Positions 34,321 through 42,857 of a stretch of DNA of 64,000 nt are shown here, in pieces. The translations under genes and the position numbers were made by a program. The first letter of the stretch is position 1; each line of letters opens with the position of its first letter. Location: the NCBI RefSeq assembly GCF_004768545.1, contig NZ_CP038634.1:620001-684000 (forward strand). Reading direction: 5' to 3'. Below the pieces are notes generated by a model. That model was not told the DNA's origin, did not search any database, and saw only the letters and a program-made list of their open reading frames with translations. The stretch comes from Cupriavidus oxalaticus. Its GTDB lineage: Bacteria; Pseudomonadota; Gammaproteobacteria; Burkholderiales; Burkholderiaceae.

Positions 34321-34722
34321 TCAGGAGCGGGTTATTGGCGGCCGGAAGAAGGCCGAAGGCGGCGGTTCGGCGCGGCCTGGGGGATATTGCGCGACATCCC
34401 CGGCGGGCAGCAGCAGCTTCACCGGGGGCAAGGCAATGAGGGCACTGGATTCTTCGATTTCGTCCAGCAGGTCCAGCGGGTCGAGCAGGTCGGCCGACCA
34501 GATATTGCAATACCCGGGCGGCGGGTCCTCGCAGATGTCGTCGTCATGCAGCCCATCGTCGCCGGGCACGATGACGCGACCCATGTCGTCCACCGACTGC
34601 AGCGCGGCCAGTTCGGTACTGGCCTGGACCTGCGGCTGCACCGACGTGCGCGCGTCCGCCACCGCTCCAAAGGAGAGCAGTGACAGGCACATGGCAGTCA
34701 GCAGCAGGAACAACAATCGCAT
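34321..34722 (-). CDS. small exported protein upstream of the efflux operon
   Basis: 133-aa protein of unknown family with a clear signal peptide (MRLLFLLLTAMCLSLLSFGAVADA). The mature part is acidic in the middle (VPGDDGLHDDDICEDPPPGYCNIW, two Cys) and proline-rich at the end. It is in the same orientation as the efflux genes but 225 bp upstream, and sits directly below the 12-bp inverted repeat at 34797-34833. By position it could be a periplasmic metal-binding accessory protein made with the pump; this is inference. Confidence 0.6.
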   Translation of the reverse strand: MRLLFLLLTAMCLSLLSFGAVADARTSVQPQVQASTELAALQSVDDMGRVIVPGDDGLHDDDICEDPPPGYCNIWSADLLDPLDLLDEIEESSALIALPPVKLLLPAGDVAQYPPGRAEPPPSAFFRPPITRS

Positions 34723-34796
34723 GGGTCGGGGGCTTGGAGCACGGGGCGGAAGCGCCCTTTCGGACGGGCACCGGCCGTGCTGCGGGACAGCATTGT

Positions 34797-34833
34797 AACG
34801 TAACGATTACGATTGACAGAGAATCGTTACGTT
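34797..34833. promoter_or_regulatory. 12-bp inverted repeat, putative operator for efflux region
   Basis: AACGTAACGATT-N13-AATCGTTACGTT, perfect arms, lies 75 bp upstream of the small exported gene. A TACAAT hexamer on the minus strand at 34792-34797 adjoins it and could be a -10 box. It is likely a binding site for a metal-responsive regulator, but no regulator gene is next to it. Confidence 0.5.
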
Positions 34834-34958
34834 CGTTCCGCAATGCAGCGAAAAGATGCATATCAATAGCGCGATTTTACCAGCAGATCGTTGAAAAGCC
34901 CGGGATAACCCTGAGCCAGGGTTTCGGACAGCCGCGGGTCTCAGAAGACCGGGCGGCC

Positions 34959-36587
34959 CTACACCACCCTGAACCCGTGGGTCCCGTCGCGCTCCAGTTG
35001 CGCGATCAGCCCGAACTCCCAGTCCAGGTAGCCCTGCATCGCCTCGCGCGGATTGTCGGTGCCTTCATACGGCCGGCGATAGCGGTCGGTGCGCTCTGAC
35101 GCCAGGTGCGTCTCGCCGGACTCCAGCGGCAGCCCGGCCGCGATCCACGCCTGCGTGCCGCCTTCCAGCACCACCACTTCCGCATCGGTCAGCCGCTGCA
35201 GGTCGGCGGCGGCAAAGCGCGCGAGCAGGCTGGAGCCGCAAGTCAGCACATAGCGCCGCGCCTGCGGGATGCGCGCCAGCGCATCGGCCAGCTGAGCGCG
35301 GATGACGAAGTACGCGCCGGGGATATGGCGCTTGACGTAGTTGGCGCTGGCGGTGAAGTCGAGCACCACGGTGCTGCCGTCCGCGTCCTCGTCTAGCCAC
35401 GCGGCCAGTTCGGCGGGTGCGACCGCCGGCACCGCTGGCGGCACCGGCACGTCTGCCGCCACCGCGCCGCTCTCGCCACGCTCGGCCGCATCGGCCGGCT
35501 CCACCACCCAGACCTCCCAGCCCATCTGCGCCAGCCATGAACCGGTCATGCCGGCGCGCACGTCGTCGTCATCGGCCAGCACGATGCGCGCGCCGCGGAC
35601 GGGGGCGTTGTGGTCGGTCTCCTGCACCAGCTGTCCGCCGGGCGCATTGACGAAGCCAGGCAGGTGGCCGTCGGCGAATTCCTCCGGCGTGCGTACGTCG
35701 AAGCGGTACACGGTGCGGCCAGGCTCCTCCAGCGATGCCAACGCCCCCAGCGCGATGCGGCGCACGCCGGCGCGGTCGGCGATCTCGCGCGCGCCGCTGC
35801 GGGCGCTGTCGCGGTTGCCGCTGCTCACTTCGGCGGGCGCACGGCGGCTGGCGCCGTGGTCGAGCTGCTGGCCCGCCAGCGTCCAGCCGATGGTGCCGTT
35901 GCGCAGCGCCGCAACCGGGTTGGGAATGCCGGCGTTGACCAGCGACTGCGTGCCGATGATGCTGCGCGTGCGGCCGGCGCAGTTGACGATCACCCGCGTG
36001 CGCGGATCGGGCGCCAGCTCGCGCACGCGCAGCACCAGTTCGGCGCCGGGCACGCTGGTGGCGGTGGGAATGCTCATGGTCTGGTACTCGTCGAAGCGGC
36101 GCGCGTCGACGATCACCGCGTCGGACTTGCTGTCGATCAGAGCCTGCACTTCCTCGGCGGACAGGGAGGGCGTATGGCGTTCTGCCTCGACCACTTCGCC
36201 GAACGACTTGCTCGGCACGTTGACGTCGCGGAACACCTCACCGCCCTCGGCGATCCAGGCGGCCAGGCCGCCTTCAAGCCGGTGCACGTTGGTATAGCCC
36301 AGCGTTTGCAGCACCGCCGCGGCGCGCGGCGCCAGGTCTTCCCCGGCGTGCTCGCCGTAGACCACGATCAGCGTATCGCGGCGCGGGATGCGCGGCCACG
36401 CTTCCAGCTCAAGCTTCGACAGCGGGAAGTTGGCGGCCCACAGCGGATGCGCCTGCGCGAAGGGGTCTTCCTCGCGCACGTCGATCAGTGCGATCTCGGC
36501 GCCGGCCAGCAGGGCCTGGCGCACCTGCGCGCGAGTGAAGATGGGGATCGCCGTGGCGGCGGCTTGCGTGGCGTGCTGGATGGTCAT
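34959..36587 (-). CDS. four-domain rhodanese-like sulfurtransferase
   Basis: 542-aa protein of four tandem rhodanese domains (about 15-125, 145-240, 275-380 and 400-500). Only domains 2 and 4 have a catalytic Cys: Cys203 in VNCAGRTRS and Cys450 in LTCGSSLLAR. In domain 1 the loop is VYGEHAGED and in domain 3 ADDDDVRAG, so those are structural or substrate-binding. Active rhodaneses move sulfane sulfur, for example from thiosulfate. The start overlaps the thiol dioxygenase stop (ATGA), so the two are translationally coupled: thiol oxidation followed by sulfur transfer. No signal peptide. Confidence 0.9.
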   Translation of the reverse strand: MTIQHATQAAATAIPIFTRAQVRQALLAGAEIALIDVREEDPFAQAHPLWAANFPLSKLELEAWPRIPRRDTLIVVYGEHAGEDLAPRAAAVLQTLGYTNVHRLEGGLAAWIAEGGEVFRDVNVPSKSFGEVVEAERHTPSLSAEEVQALIDSKSDAVIVDARRFDEYQTMSIPTATSVPGAELVLRVRELAPDPRTRVIVNCAGRTRSIIGTQSLVNAGIPNPVAALRNGTIGWTLAGQQLDHGASRRAPAEVSSGNRDSARSGAREIADRAGVRRIALGALASLEEPGRTVYRFDVRTPEEFADGHLPGFVNAPGGQLVQETDHNAPVRGARIVLADDDDVRAGMTGSWLAQMGWEVWVVEPADAAERGESGAVAADVPVPPAVPAVAPAELAAWLDEDADGSTVVLDFTASANYVKRHIPGAYFVIRAQLADALARIPQARRYVLTCGSSLLARFAAADLQRLTDAEVVVLEGGTQAWIAAGLPLESGETHLASERTDRYRRPYEGTDNPREAMQGYLDWEFGLIAQLERDGTHGFRVV

Positions 36588-37201
36588 GACTTCCGGTCTT
36601 CGCGGGAACAGTCCCACAGGTTAGGCAGGGTCCGGTTGGAATACCCGGAGATAAAGGGCTTGCGCGTGCCGTCCTCGGCGTAGACCGAGCGGCGCACCGC
36701 GCCGATATTGGCGCCGTACACATGGATGCTGACCGAGACGCGGTCGTCATGCACGTTGTTGACGCAATGGATGTCGCCCACGGCCGGCGACACGGCTTCT
36801 ACCTGTCCGGGCAGCAGCCGCACCGGCTCGCCATGCGGCACGGGGCGGCCTTCGGCGTCGAGCACGAAGGGCTGCGAGTCCTCCGCGCCGCGCAGCATGC
36901 CGATCAGGCCCCATACGGTGTGGTCGTGGATGGGCGTGCGCTGCCCCGGGCCCCAGACAAAGCTGACGATCGAGAAGCGCTCGCCGGAATCGCAATGCAG
37001 CAGGTGCTGCTGGTAGTACTCGGGGTGCGGCTCGGCCCACGCCTCGGGCAGCCAGTCGTCGCGTGCCACCAGCCGCGCCAGCAGCGCCCCGCCCTCGCGC
37101 AGGATGCGCGGCTCGTCGGGATGCTGGTCCAGCAGCGCGGCCAGGCCGGTGATGAAATCGCGCAGCGGTGCGAGCCCGCTGGCTTCGGGGGAACTGCTCA
37201 T
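36584..37201 (-). CDS. thiol dioxygenase, 3-mercaptopropionate dioxygenase-like cupin
   Basis: 205-aa cysteine-dioxygenase family cupin that adds O2 to a thiol, giving a sulfinate. Iron ligands His92 and His94 (PIHDHTVWG) and His145 (GDIHCVNNV), plus the Ser158-x-His160-x-Tyr162 triad, are present. The segment EYYQQHLLHC fits the Gln-type (mercaptopropionate) rather than Arg-type (cysteine) subfamily. GGAGG precedes the ATG. It overlaps the rhodanese gene by 4 bp. Substrate preference is inferred from one segment and should be treated as likely, not certain. Confidence 0.87.
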   Translation of the reverse strand: MSSSPEASGLAPLRDFITGLAALLDQHPDEPRILREGGALLARLVARDDWLPEAWAEPHPEYYQQHLLHCDSGERFSIVSFVWGPGQRTPIHDHTVWGLIGMLRGAEDSQPFVLDAEGRPVPHGEPVRLLPGQVEAVSPAVGDIHCVNNVHDDRVSVSIHVYGANIGAVRRSVYAEDGTRKPFISGYSNRTLPNLWDCSREDRKS

Positions 37202-37304
37202 GGAATGCCTCCGGGGTGGTTCTGTGTTCGGGCCCTCTGCGGGGCGCTGCCGCTGCAAACATAACACGGCGCGGCGCCCGCGTTCATGCCAGCACTGCAT
37301 GCCC

Positions 37305-38516
37305 CTACAGCCCCAGCTGGTGCTTGCCGGCAGCGACCAGGATCGAATCGTTCTGCGGCGTATGGATGCGGCTGCACAGCACGTCGCGATAGTGCCGCTC
37401 GAGCGGATTGTTGCGGCTCAGGCCGTGGTTGCCGGCAAGCTGCAGCGCCAGTTCCACCGCGCGAATCGCATTGCCGGTCACGGTGAACTTGAGCAGGCCG
37501 CTGTCGGCGGTGGCAGGTGGCGCATTGCCGTCGGCGCGCGCGGCGGCATCGTCGAGCAGCACCTGGTTGGTCCGCAGCAGCGCGGCGATCTCGCCGATGG
37601 ATTCCTGCACGCGCGGCAGCGTCGCCAGCGGCGCGCCCAGGCTGCCGGGTGCGCGCTCGCGCACGAAGCCGCGCACCCACGACCCGGCGGCGCGCGCCAC
37701 GGCGTCATAGAGGCTGCCGAGCAGCACGGTCATCCACGCCTGCTGGTCGGCATTGGCGTCGATGTCGGCCTGGCTCGCACCCGCCGGCGCCCACGCGGCG
37801 GGCGGGCGGATATCGACGGCGTGGTCGGGCGGGATCCAGATATTGTCGAGCACGGTCTCGTGGCTGCCCGAGGCGCGCAAACCCAGGTGGTTCCAGTTCT
37901 CCACGATGCGCACCCCGGCCACGCCCGCGGCCGGCCCCGGCACCAGGAACACGCCCACGCGCGGCTGCGGCTCGTCGGTGCGTGCCCATACCGCCAGCCA
38001 GCGCAGCGCGGGGATGCCGGTGCTGTACAGCTTGCGGCCGCTCAGGCGCCAGCCATCGCCGACCTGCGTGGCGATGGTGGCGGGCAGGCCGCCGCGCGCA
38101 GGGGAGCCGAGCTCGGGCTCGACCCGCAGCGCGTTGATCAGCGCCCCGTCCTGCACCGCATCGGCAAAGACCTGCGCGCGCACCACATGCGGCCAGTGCG
38201 AATCGGGGCGAGCGATGGCGCGATGCTGCAAGTAGGTCATGGTCAGCACCAGCGCCGTGGCCGGGTCGCCACCGGCGACGGCCGCGATGATGCGGCGCGC
38301 CTGCGCCAGCCCTGCCCCGCCGCCGCCGTAGTCGCGCGGCACCACCTGCGCGATCAGGCCTTGCGCGTGCAGCTGCGCGAAATTGTCATGCGGAAAGCTG
38401 GCGGCGGCGTCGTGCGCGGCGGCGCCGGCGGCGAAGCGCGCGGACAGTTCGGCCAGCACTTCGCCAAGGCGCGCGGCGCTGGCGGGCAGGCGGCGCAGGG
38501 AAGACGTCGAAGACAT
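37305..38516 (-). CDS. acyl-CoA dehydrogenase family flavoprotein, desulfurization (SfnB/DszC) type
   Basis: 403-aa FAD/FMN protein with the acyl-CoA dehydrogenase fold: helical N-domain (HAQGLIAQVVPRDYGGGGAGLAQAR), beta domain (GWRLSGRKLYSTGIPALRWLAVWAR, NWNHLGLRASGSHETVLDNIWIP) and C-terminal helices (AGNHGLSRNNPLERHYRDVLCSRIHTPQND). The last motif and the missing catalytic Glu context match SfnB/DszC-like monooxygenases used for sulfur scavenging. It is divergent from ssuD across 236 bp, supporting a role in organosulfur use. GGAG lies about 9 bases before the ATG. Confidence 0.82.
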   Translation of the reverse strand: MSSTSSLRRLPASAARLGEVLAELSARFAAGAAAHDAAASFPHDNFAQLHAQGLIAQVVPRDYGGGGAGLAQARRIIAAVAGGDPATALVLTMTYLQHRAIARPDSHWPHVVRAQVFADAVQDGALINALRVEPELGSPARGGLPATIATQVGDGWRLSGRKLYSTGIPALRWLAVWARTDEPQPRVGVFLVPGPAAGVAGVRIVENWNHLGLRASGSHETVLDNIWIPPDHAVDIRPPAAWAPAGASQADIDANADQQAWMTVLLGSLYDAVARAAGSWVRGFVRERAPGSLGAPLATLPRVQESIGEIAALLRTNQVLLDDAAARADGNAPPATADSGLLKFTVTGNAIRAVELALQLAGNHGLSRNNPLERHYRDVLCSRIHTPQNDSILVAAGKHQLGL

Positions 38517-38752
38517 GGAACGGAACTCCGGGAGGGATGGCTGGCAATGCGGGCAACTTGCTGATGCTTGAGCCGATTGCCGCGAATGCCGCATAGCGTA
38601 GCGCCGCACCCGCGTTCCGGAAACGACGCTTATTGAATATGGTCCGTCGTTTTTATTCGTTAGTCGCCGCGCGCCGCTGGCGTACTTTGTTCCCCAGTCC
38701 ATACAAGGCCCGGGCGGCAAGCCGCCGCCATCACCGAATCAGGAGCGTACGA

Positions 38753-39850
38753 ATGAGCGTCGATTTCATCGGCATGATCCAGAGCCAGAAGCAGTCCGAG
38801 ATCCATCCCCCTGCGGGCCCCGCGATCGACCGCGACTATGTGCGTGCCTTTGCGCAGGCGCACGAGCAGGCCGGCTTCGACCGCATCCTGGTGCCGCACC
38901 ATTCGACCGGGCCGTCGGCCACGCTGACCATTGCCTATGCCGCGAGCGTGACCGAACGGATCCATTTCATGCTGGCGCACCGGCCCGGCTTTACCGCGCC
39001 GACGCTGGCGGCGCGCCAGATCGCCACGCTCGACCAGTTCAGCGGCGGGCGCCTGGGCGTGCATTTCATCTCCGGCGGCTCCGACAGCGAACAGCAGCGC
39101 GACGGCGATTTCCTCGACCATGACCAGCGCTACGCGCGCACCGACGAGTACCTGCATATCCTGCGCCGCATCTGGACCGAGCCGCAGCCGTTCGACCATG
39201 CTGGCGAGTTCTACCGTTTCACGCAGGGCTTTTCCGAGGTCAAGCCGTCGCAGCATCCGCATGTGCCGGTCTATTTTGGCGGCGCATCGGCAGCGGCCTT
39301 GCAAGTTGCCGGCAAGCATGCCGACGTCTATGCGCTGTGGGGCGAATCGCTCGACCAGGTGCGCGAGCTGACCACCCGCGTGCGTGCGGAGGCGGCAAGG
39401 CATGGCCGCACGGTGCGCTTCTCGGTCTCGTTCCGGCCGGTGCTGGCCGAGACCGAAGAGCAGGCGTGGGCCCGCGCCGACAGCATCCTGGAACGCACCC
39501 GCGCGCTGCGCGTGCAGGCCGGCTACAGCCGTGGCGGCCCGCAGCAGAGCGAAGGCGCGCGCCGGCTGCTGGCCGCCGCCGACAAGGGCGACCGTGTCGA
39601 CCAGCGCCTGTGGACCGCGATCGCGCGCGAGACCGGCGGGCGCTCCAACTCGACCGGACTGGTCGGCACGCCCGAGCAGGTGGCGCAGGCACTGCTGGCC
39701 TATTACGAACTGGGCGTGACCACCTTCCTGATCCGCGGCTTCGATCCGCTGGAAGACGCCATCGACTATGGCCGCGAGCTGATCCCGCGCGTGCGCGAGC
39801 TGGTGGCGCAGCACGATGCCGCGCACCACGCGGAGCGCCGCGCCGCCTGA
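38753..39850 (+). CDS. ssuD: alkanesulfonate monooxygenase-like LLM flavin oxidoreductase
   Basis: 365-aa FMNH2-dependent monooxygenase of the luciferase-like family, releasing sulfite from alkanesulfonates. Visible: MSVDFIGMIQSQKQSE at the start, DRILVPHHSTGPSATLTIAYAA, the FMN loop LDQFSGGRLGVHFISGGSDSEQQRDGD, YFGGASAAALQVAGKHADVYALWGES, and a C-terminal LVGTPEQVAQALLAYYELGVTTFLIRGFD. AGGAG precedes the ATG. It starts a rightward operon with ABC binding protein, permease and ATPase. No ssuE flavin reductase is in the window. Confidence 0.88.
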   Translation: MSVDFIGMIQSQKQSEIHPPAGPAIDRDYVRAFAQAHEQAGFDRILVPHHSTGPSATLTIAYAASVTERIHFMLAHRPGFTAPTLAARQIATLDQFSGGRLGVHFISGGSDSEQQRDGDFLDHDQRYARTDEYLHILRRIWTEPQPFDHAGEFYRFTQGFSEVKPSQHPHVPVYFGGASAAALQVAGKHADVYALWGESLDQVRELTTRVRAEAARHGRTVRFSVSFRPVLAETEEQAWARADSILERTRALRVQAGYSRGGPQQSEGARRLLAAADKGDRVDQRLWTAIARETGGRSNSTGLVGTPEQVAQALLAYYELGVTTFLIRGFDPLEDAIDYGRELIPRVRELVAQHDAAHHAERRAA

Positions 39851-39881
39851 ACACCCACAACAAGAATCGGGGAGTCTCACC

Positions 39882-40895
39882 ATGAGCCAGAAGCACAACG
39901 ACACCGACCCGCGCCGCCGCAGCGTGCTGCGCCTTGCCAGCGCCGCAGCCATCGCGGCGCCGGCGCTGATCCTCGGCCGCCAGGCCTGGTCCGCGCCGCG
40001 CAAGCTGACCTTCGCCTGGAACCAGAACTCGTTCTGCCTGACGCCGATCGTGGTGGCGCAGGAGAAAGGCTTCTTCGAGAAGAACGGGCTGCAGGTCGAC
40101 CTGATCAACTACAGCGGCTCGACCGACCAGCTGCTGGAGTCGATCGCCACCGGCAAGGCCGATGCCGCGGTGGGCATGATCCACCGCTGGCTCAAGCCGC
40201 TGGAGGCAGGTTTCGACGTCAAGATCATCGGCAGCTCGCACGGTGGCTGCGTGCGGCTGGTGGGTTCGAAGGCCGCGGGCGTGACCGGCCTGCAGCACCT
40301 GAAGGGCAAGACCGTGGGCGTCAGCGACCTGGCCGCGCCCGGCAAGCACTTCTTCACCATCCTGCTGGCCAAGAACGGCATCGACCCGGACAAGGACATC
40401 ACATGGCGCCAGTATCCGGCCGACCTGCTCGGCGTGGCGGTCGACAAGGGCGAGATCCAGGCCATCGCCGACGGCGATCCCAACCTGTACCTGCTGGAGA
40501 AGCGCACCAACGGCGCCTACGTGGAACTGGCCACCAACCTGACCGGCGAATATGCGCGCAAGGTGTGCTGCGTGGTCGGCGCGCGCGGCGAACTGGTGCG
40601 CAATGACCGCCCCGCCGCCGCGTCGCTGGCACGCGCCATCGTGCAGGCCACCGACTACGTCAACGAGAACCCCAACGAGGCCGCCAGGGTGTTCGCCAAA
40701 TACTCGCCGAAGATCAATCCGGAAGACCTGCGCAAGCTGTACGCGACGCTGACCTACAACCATCACCCGACCGGCGCCGACCTGCGCGACGAGATCGCGT
40801 TCTACGCCGACGATTTCCGCCGCATCGGCGTGCTGAAAAAGACCACCGATGCCAATCGCCTGGCGCAGCATGTCTACGCCAACGTCCTGGGATAA
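39882..40895 (+). CDS. ssuA: ABC transporter substrate-binding protein, sulfonate/nitrate/taurine type
   Basis: 337-aa periplasmic receptor. A twin-arginine-like start (PRRRSVLRLASAAAIAAPALIL) indicates export, probably by Tat. The SsuA/NMT1-type fold shows KLTFAWNQNSFCLTPIVVAQEKGFFEKNGLQVDLI, the GSTDQLLESIATGKADAAVGM loop and LKGKTVGVSDLAAPGKHFF. GGGGAG precedes the ATG, 31 bp after ssuD. It delivers a sulfonate to the SsuCB-type transporter encoded next. Confidence 0.87.
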   Translation: MSQKHNDTDPRRRSVLRLASAAAIAAPALILGRQAWSAPRKLTFAWNQNSFCLTPIVVAQEKGFFEKNGLQVDLINYSGSTDQLLESIATGKADAAVGMIHRWLKPLEAGFDVKIIGSSHGGCVRLVGSKAAGVTGLQHLKGKTVGVSDLAAPGKHFFTILLAKNGIDPDKDITWRQYPADLLGVAVDKGEIQAIADGDPNLYLLEKRTNGAYVELATNLTGEYARKVCCVVGARGELVRNDRPAAASLARAIVQATDYVNENPNEAARVFAKYSPKINPEDLRKLYATLTYNHHPTGADLRDEIAFYADDFRRIGVLKKTTDANRLAQHVYANVLG

Positions 40896-40898
40896 GCG

Positions 40899-41954
40899 AT
40901 GACGACAAGCCAACCTGCATTCGATGCGCGGCTGGCGCGCCAGCCGGCCGCCGCGGCTTCCGAAGTGCCCGCGCAGGATGCTGCCCCGGCACGCATCTGG
41001 CCCGTGGGGCTGCTCGCGGCGCTGGCATGGGCCGCCTTCGGCGCGCTGACGTGGCGCTGGCCCAACCACGTAGTGGGCTTCAGCGACTGGGCCTATACCG
41101 AGGAGCTCGGCCTGGCCGCGCTGGCGGCGGCCGCGCTGCTGGCGCTGCTCGCCTTGGGCGGCCAGCACGTGCGCGCGCTGCAACGGCCGCTGGCTGCGCT
41201 GCGGACCGCAGGCCCGTGGCTGGTGGCGGTGCCGGCGGTGCTGTCCGCATGGGAGATCCTGACCGCCAAGACCGCGATCCTGCCGACGCCCTTCTTCGCG
41301 CCGCCGCAGGCGCTGATCGAGGTCTACGCCGATGACTGGCGCCGGCTCGGCGACAGCGTGCTCAACACGCTCAAGCTGCTGGGGCTGGGCGTGGCGTACG
41401 GCGGGCTGGTGGGCGTCCTGGTGGGCGTGTCGATCGGCTGGTCGCGGCGCATCGGCTACTGGGTGCATCCGGTGCTGCGCATGCTGGGGCCGCTGCCGTC
41501 GACCGCGCTGCTGCCGCTGACGTTTTACTTCTTCCCGTCGAGCTATTCGGCGGCCGTGTTCCTGATCGCGCTGGCGACCGCCTTCCCGGTGGCCGTGCTG
41601 ACGTGGTCGGGCGTCGCCGGCGTCAACAAGAGCTACTACGACGTGGCGCGCACGCTGGGCGCGTCCGGCTGGTTCCTGGTGCTGCGCGTGGCGATTCCGG
41701 CGGCGCTGCCGCAGGTGTTTGTCGGGCTGTTCATGGGACTGGGCGCGTCGTTCTCGGTGCTGGTGACGGCCGAGATGATGGGCGTGAAATCGGGGCTGGG
41801 GTGGTACCTGACCTGGGCGCAGGGCTGGGCCTCGTACGTGAATATGTATGCGGCGCTGATCGTGATGGCGTTGCTGTTTTCGGGGGTGATTACGTTGTTG
41901 TTCGTGGCGCGGGACCGGGTGTTGTCGTGGCAGAAGGGGACGGTGAAATGGTGA
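40899..41954 (+). CDS. ssuC: ABC transporter permease, sulfonate/taurine type
   Basis: 351-aa inner-membrane permease with about seven or eight transmembrane helices. The EAA-type cytoplasmic loop that contacts the ATPase is YYDVARTLGASGWFLVLRVAIPAALPQVFVGL. The N-terminal 35 residues are a hydrophilic Ala-rich extension, and an additional two-helix segment makes it longer than E. coli SsuC (about 263 aa). It is 3 bp after the binding-protein gene and overlaps the ATPase gene by 7 bp. Confidence 0.87.
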   Translation: MTTSQPAFDARLARQPAAAASEVPAQDAAPARIWPVGLLAALAWAAFGALTWRWPNHVVGFSDWAYTEELGLAALAAAALLALLALGGQHVRALQRPLAALRTAGPWLVAVPAVLSAWEILTAKTAILPTPFFAPPQALIEVYADDWRRLGDSVLNTLKLLGLGVAYGGLVGVLVGVSIGWSRRIGYWVHPVLRMLGPLPSTALLPLTFYFFPSSYSAAVFLIALATAFPVAVLTWSGVAGVNKSYYDVARTLGASGWFLVLRVAIPAALPQVFVGLFMGLGASFSVLVTAEMMGVKSGLGWYLTWAQGWASYVNMYAALIVMALLFSGVITLLFVARDRVLSWQKGTVKW

Positions 41955-42826
41955 GCGTGGTCGAGCGGTTGAAAGCATCGAGATCTCACGTACGCCCGCA
42001 GAAGGCTCTCCTCTCCCGCGAGCGGGAGAGGGGAGTTAACGCGGCGGCGGGTGATGACTCGAACGTACTGACTGGGGCTCGCATCGATATCCGGCAGGTC
42101 AGCCACTGGTTCGGCCACGGCAACGAGCGCCTGCAGGTCCTCGACGACGTCGGCCTCAACGTCGCGCCCGGCGAGTTCGTCGCGCTGCTCGGCCCCAGCG
42201 GCTGCGGCAAGTCCACGCTGCTGCGCCTGGTCGCCGGCCTGGACCAGCCCACGTCGGGCGAGATTCTGCAGGACGGCACGCCCATCACCGAGCCGGACCC
42301 GTCGCGCATCGTGGTGTTCCAGGACCCCACGCTGTACCCGTGGCGCCGTGTCTGGGACAACGTCGCGCTCGGCTTGCAGGCGCAGGGCATCCTCGCGCAG
42401 CAGCGCCATCGCGTCGACGACGCGCTGCGCCGCGTCGGGCTGGAGTCGTTCGCGCGGGCCTTTCCGCACCAGCTCTCCGGCGGCATGGCGCAGCGCGTGG
42501 CGCTGGCGCGTGCGCTGGTCAACGATCCGCGCCTGCTGGTGCTGGACGAGCCGCTGGGCAAGCTCGATTCGCTGACGCGGCTGGCGATGCAGAGCGACCT
42601 GGTCGAACTGTGGCAGCGCTCGCGCTTCTCGGCGCTGCTGGTCACGCACGACGTGGAAGAGGCGCTGTTCCTGGCGCAGCGCGTGATCGTGTTCAGCCAG
42701 CGGCCAGCGCGCATCGCGGCGGAGCTGAAGGTCGACCTGCCCTACCCGCGCCATCGCGGCGACCCGCGCCTGACCGAACTGCGGCACGAAGCGCTGCGCC
42801 ACCTGGGACTGGACGCGAGCTGGTAA
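41948..42826 (+). CDS. ssuB: ABC transporter ATP-binding protein, sulfonate/taurine type
   Basis: 292-aa ATPase. Walker A GPSGCGKST, Q-loop VFQDPTLYPWRRVWDNV, signature LSGGMAQRVALARAL, Walker B LLVLDEPLGKLD and switch His in VTHDVEEALF. The ATG at 41948 lies inside the end of the permease gene. Odd: about 40 extra N-terminal residues precede the ATPase fold, and part of them (LLSRERERGVN) is encoded by copy 2 of the GC-rich palindromic repeat, so the repeat inserted in frame. No internal ATG, GTG or TTG with a good ribosome site restores a shorter start. Confidence 0.88.
   Translation: MVSVVERLKASRSHVRPQKALLSRERERGVNAAAGDDSNVLTGARIDIRQVSHWFGHGNERLQVLDDVGLNVAPGEFVALLGPSGCGKSTLLRLVAGLDQPTSGEILQDGTPITEPDPSRIVVFQDPTLYPWRRVWDNVALGLQAQGILAQQRHRVDDALRRVGLESFARAFPHQLSGGMAQRVALARALVNDPRLLVLDEPLGKLDSLTRLAMQSDLVELWQRSRFSALLVTHDVEEALFLAQRVIVFSQRPARIAAELKVDLPYPRHRGDPRLTELRHEALRHLGLDASW
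42006..42035. repeat. GC-rich palindromic repeat, copy 2, within coding sequence
   Basis: CTCTCCTCTCCCGC, GA, then GCGGGAGAGGGGAG. It has the same stem as copies 1, 3 and 4 but lies inside the ATPase reading frame near its 5' end and encodes SRERERG-like residues. Confidence 0.85.
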
Positions 42827-42857
42827 TGGCCCTTCGCAGCACCGGGCGAGCCGCGCC

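Noticed and set aside
39240..41978. A 912-codon minus-strand frame
   Set aside because: Antisense to ssuD-ssuA-ssuC-like genes, low complexity and no start signal.
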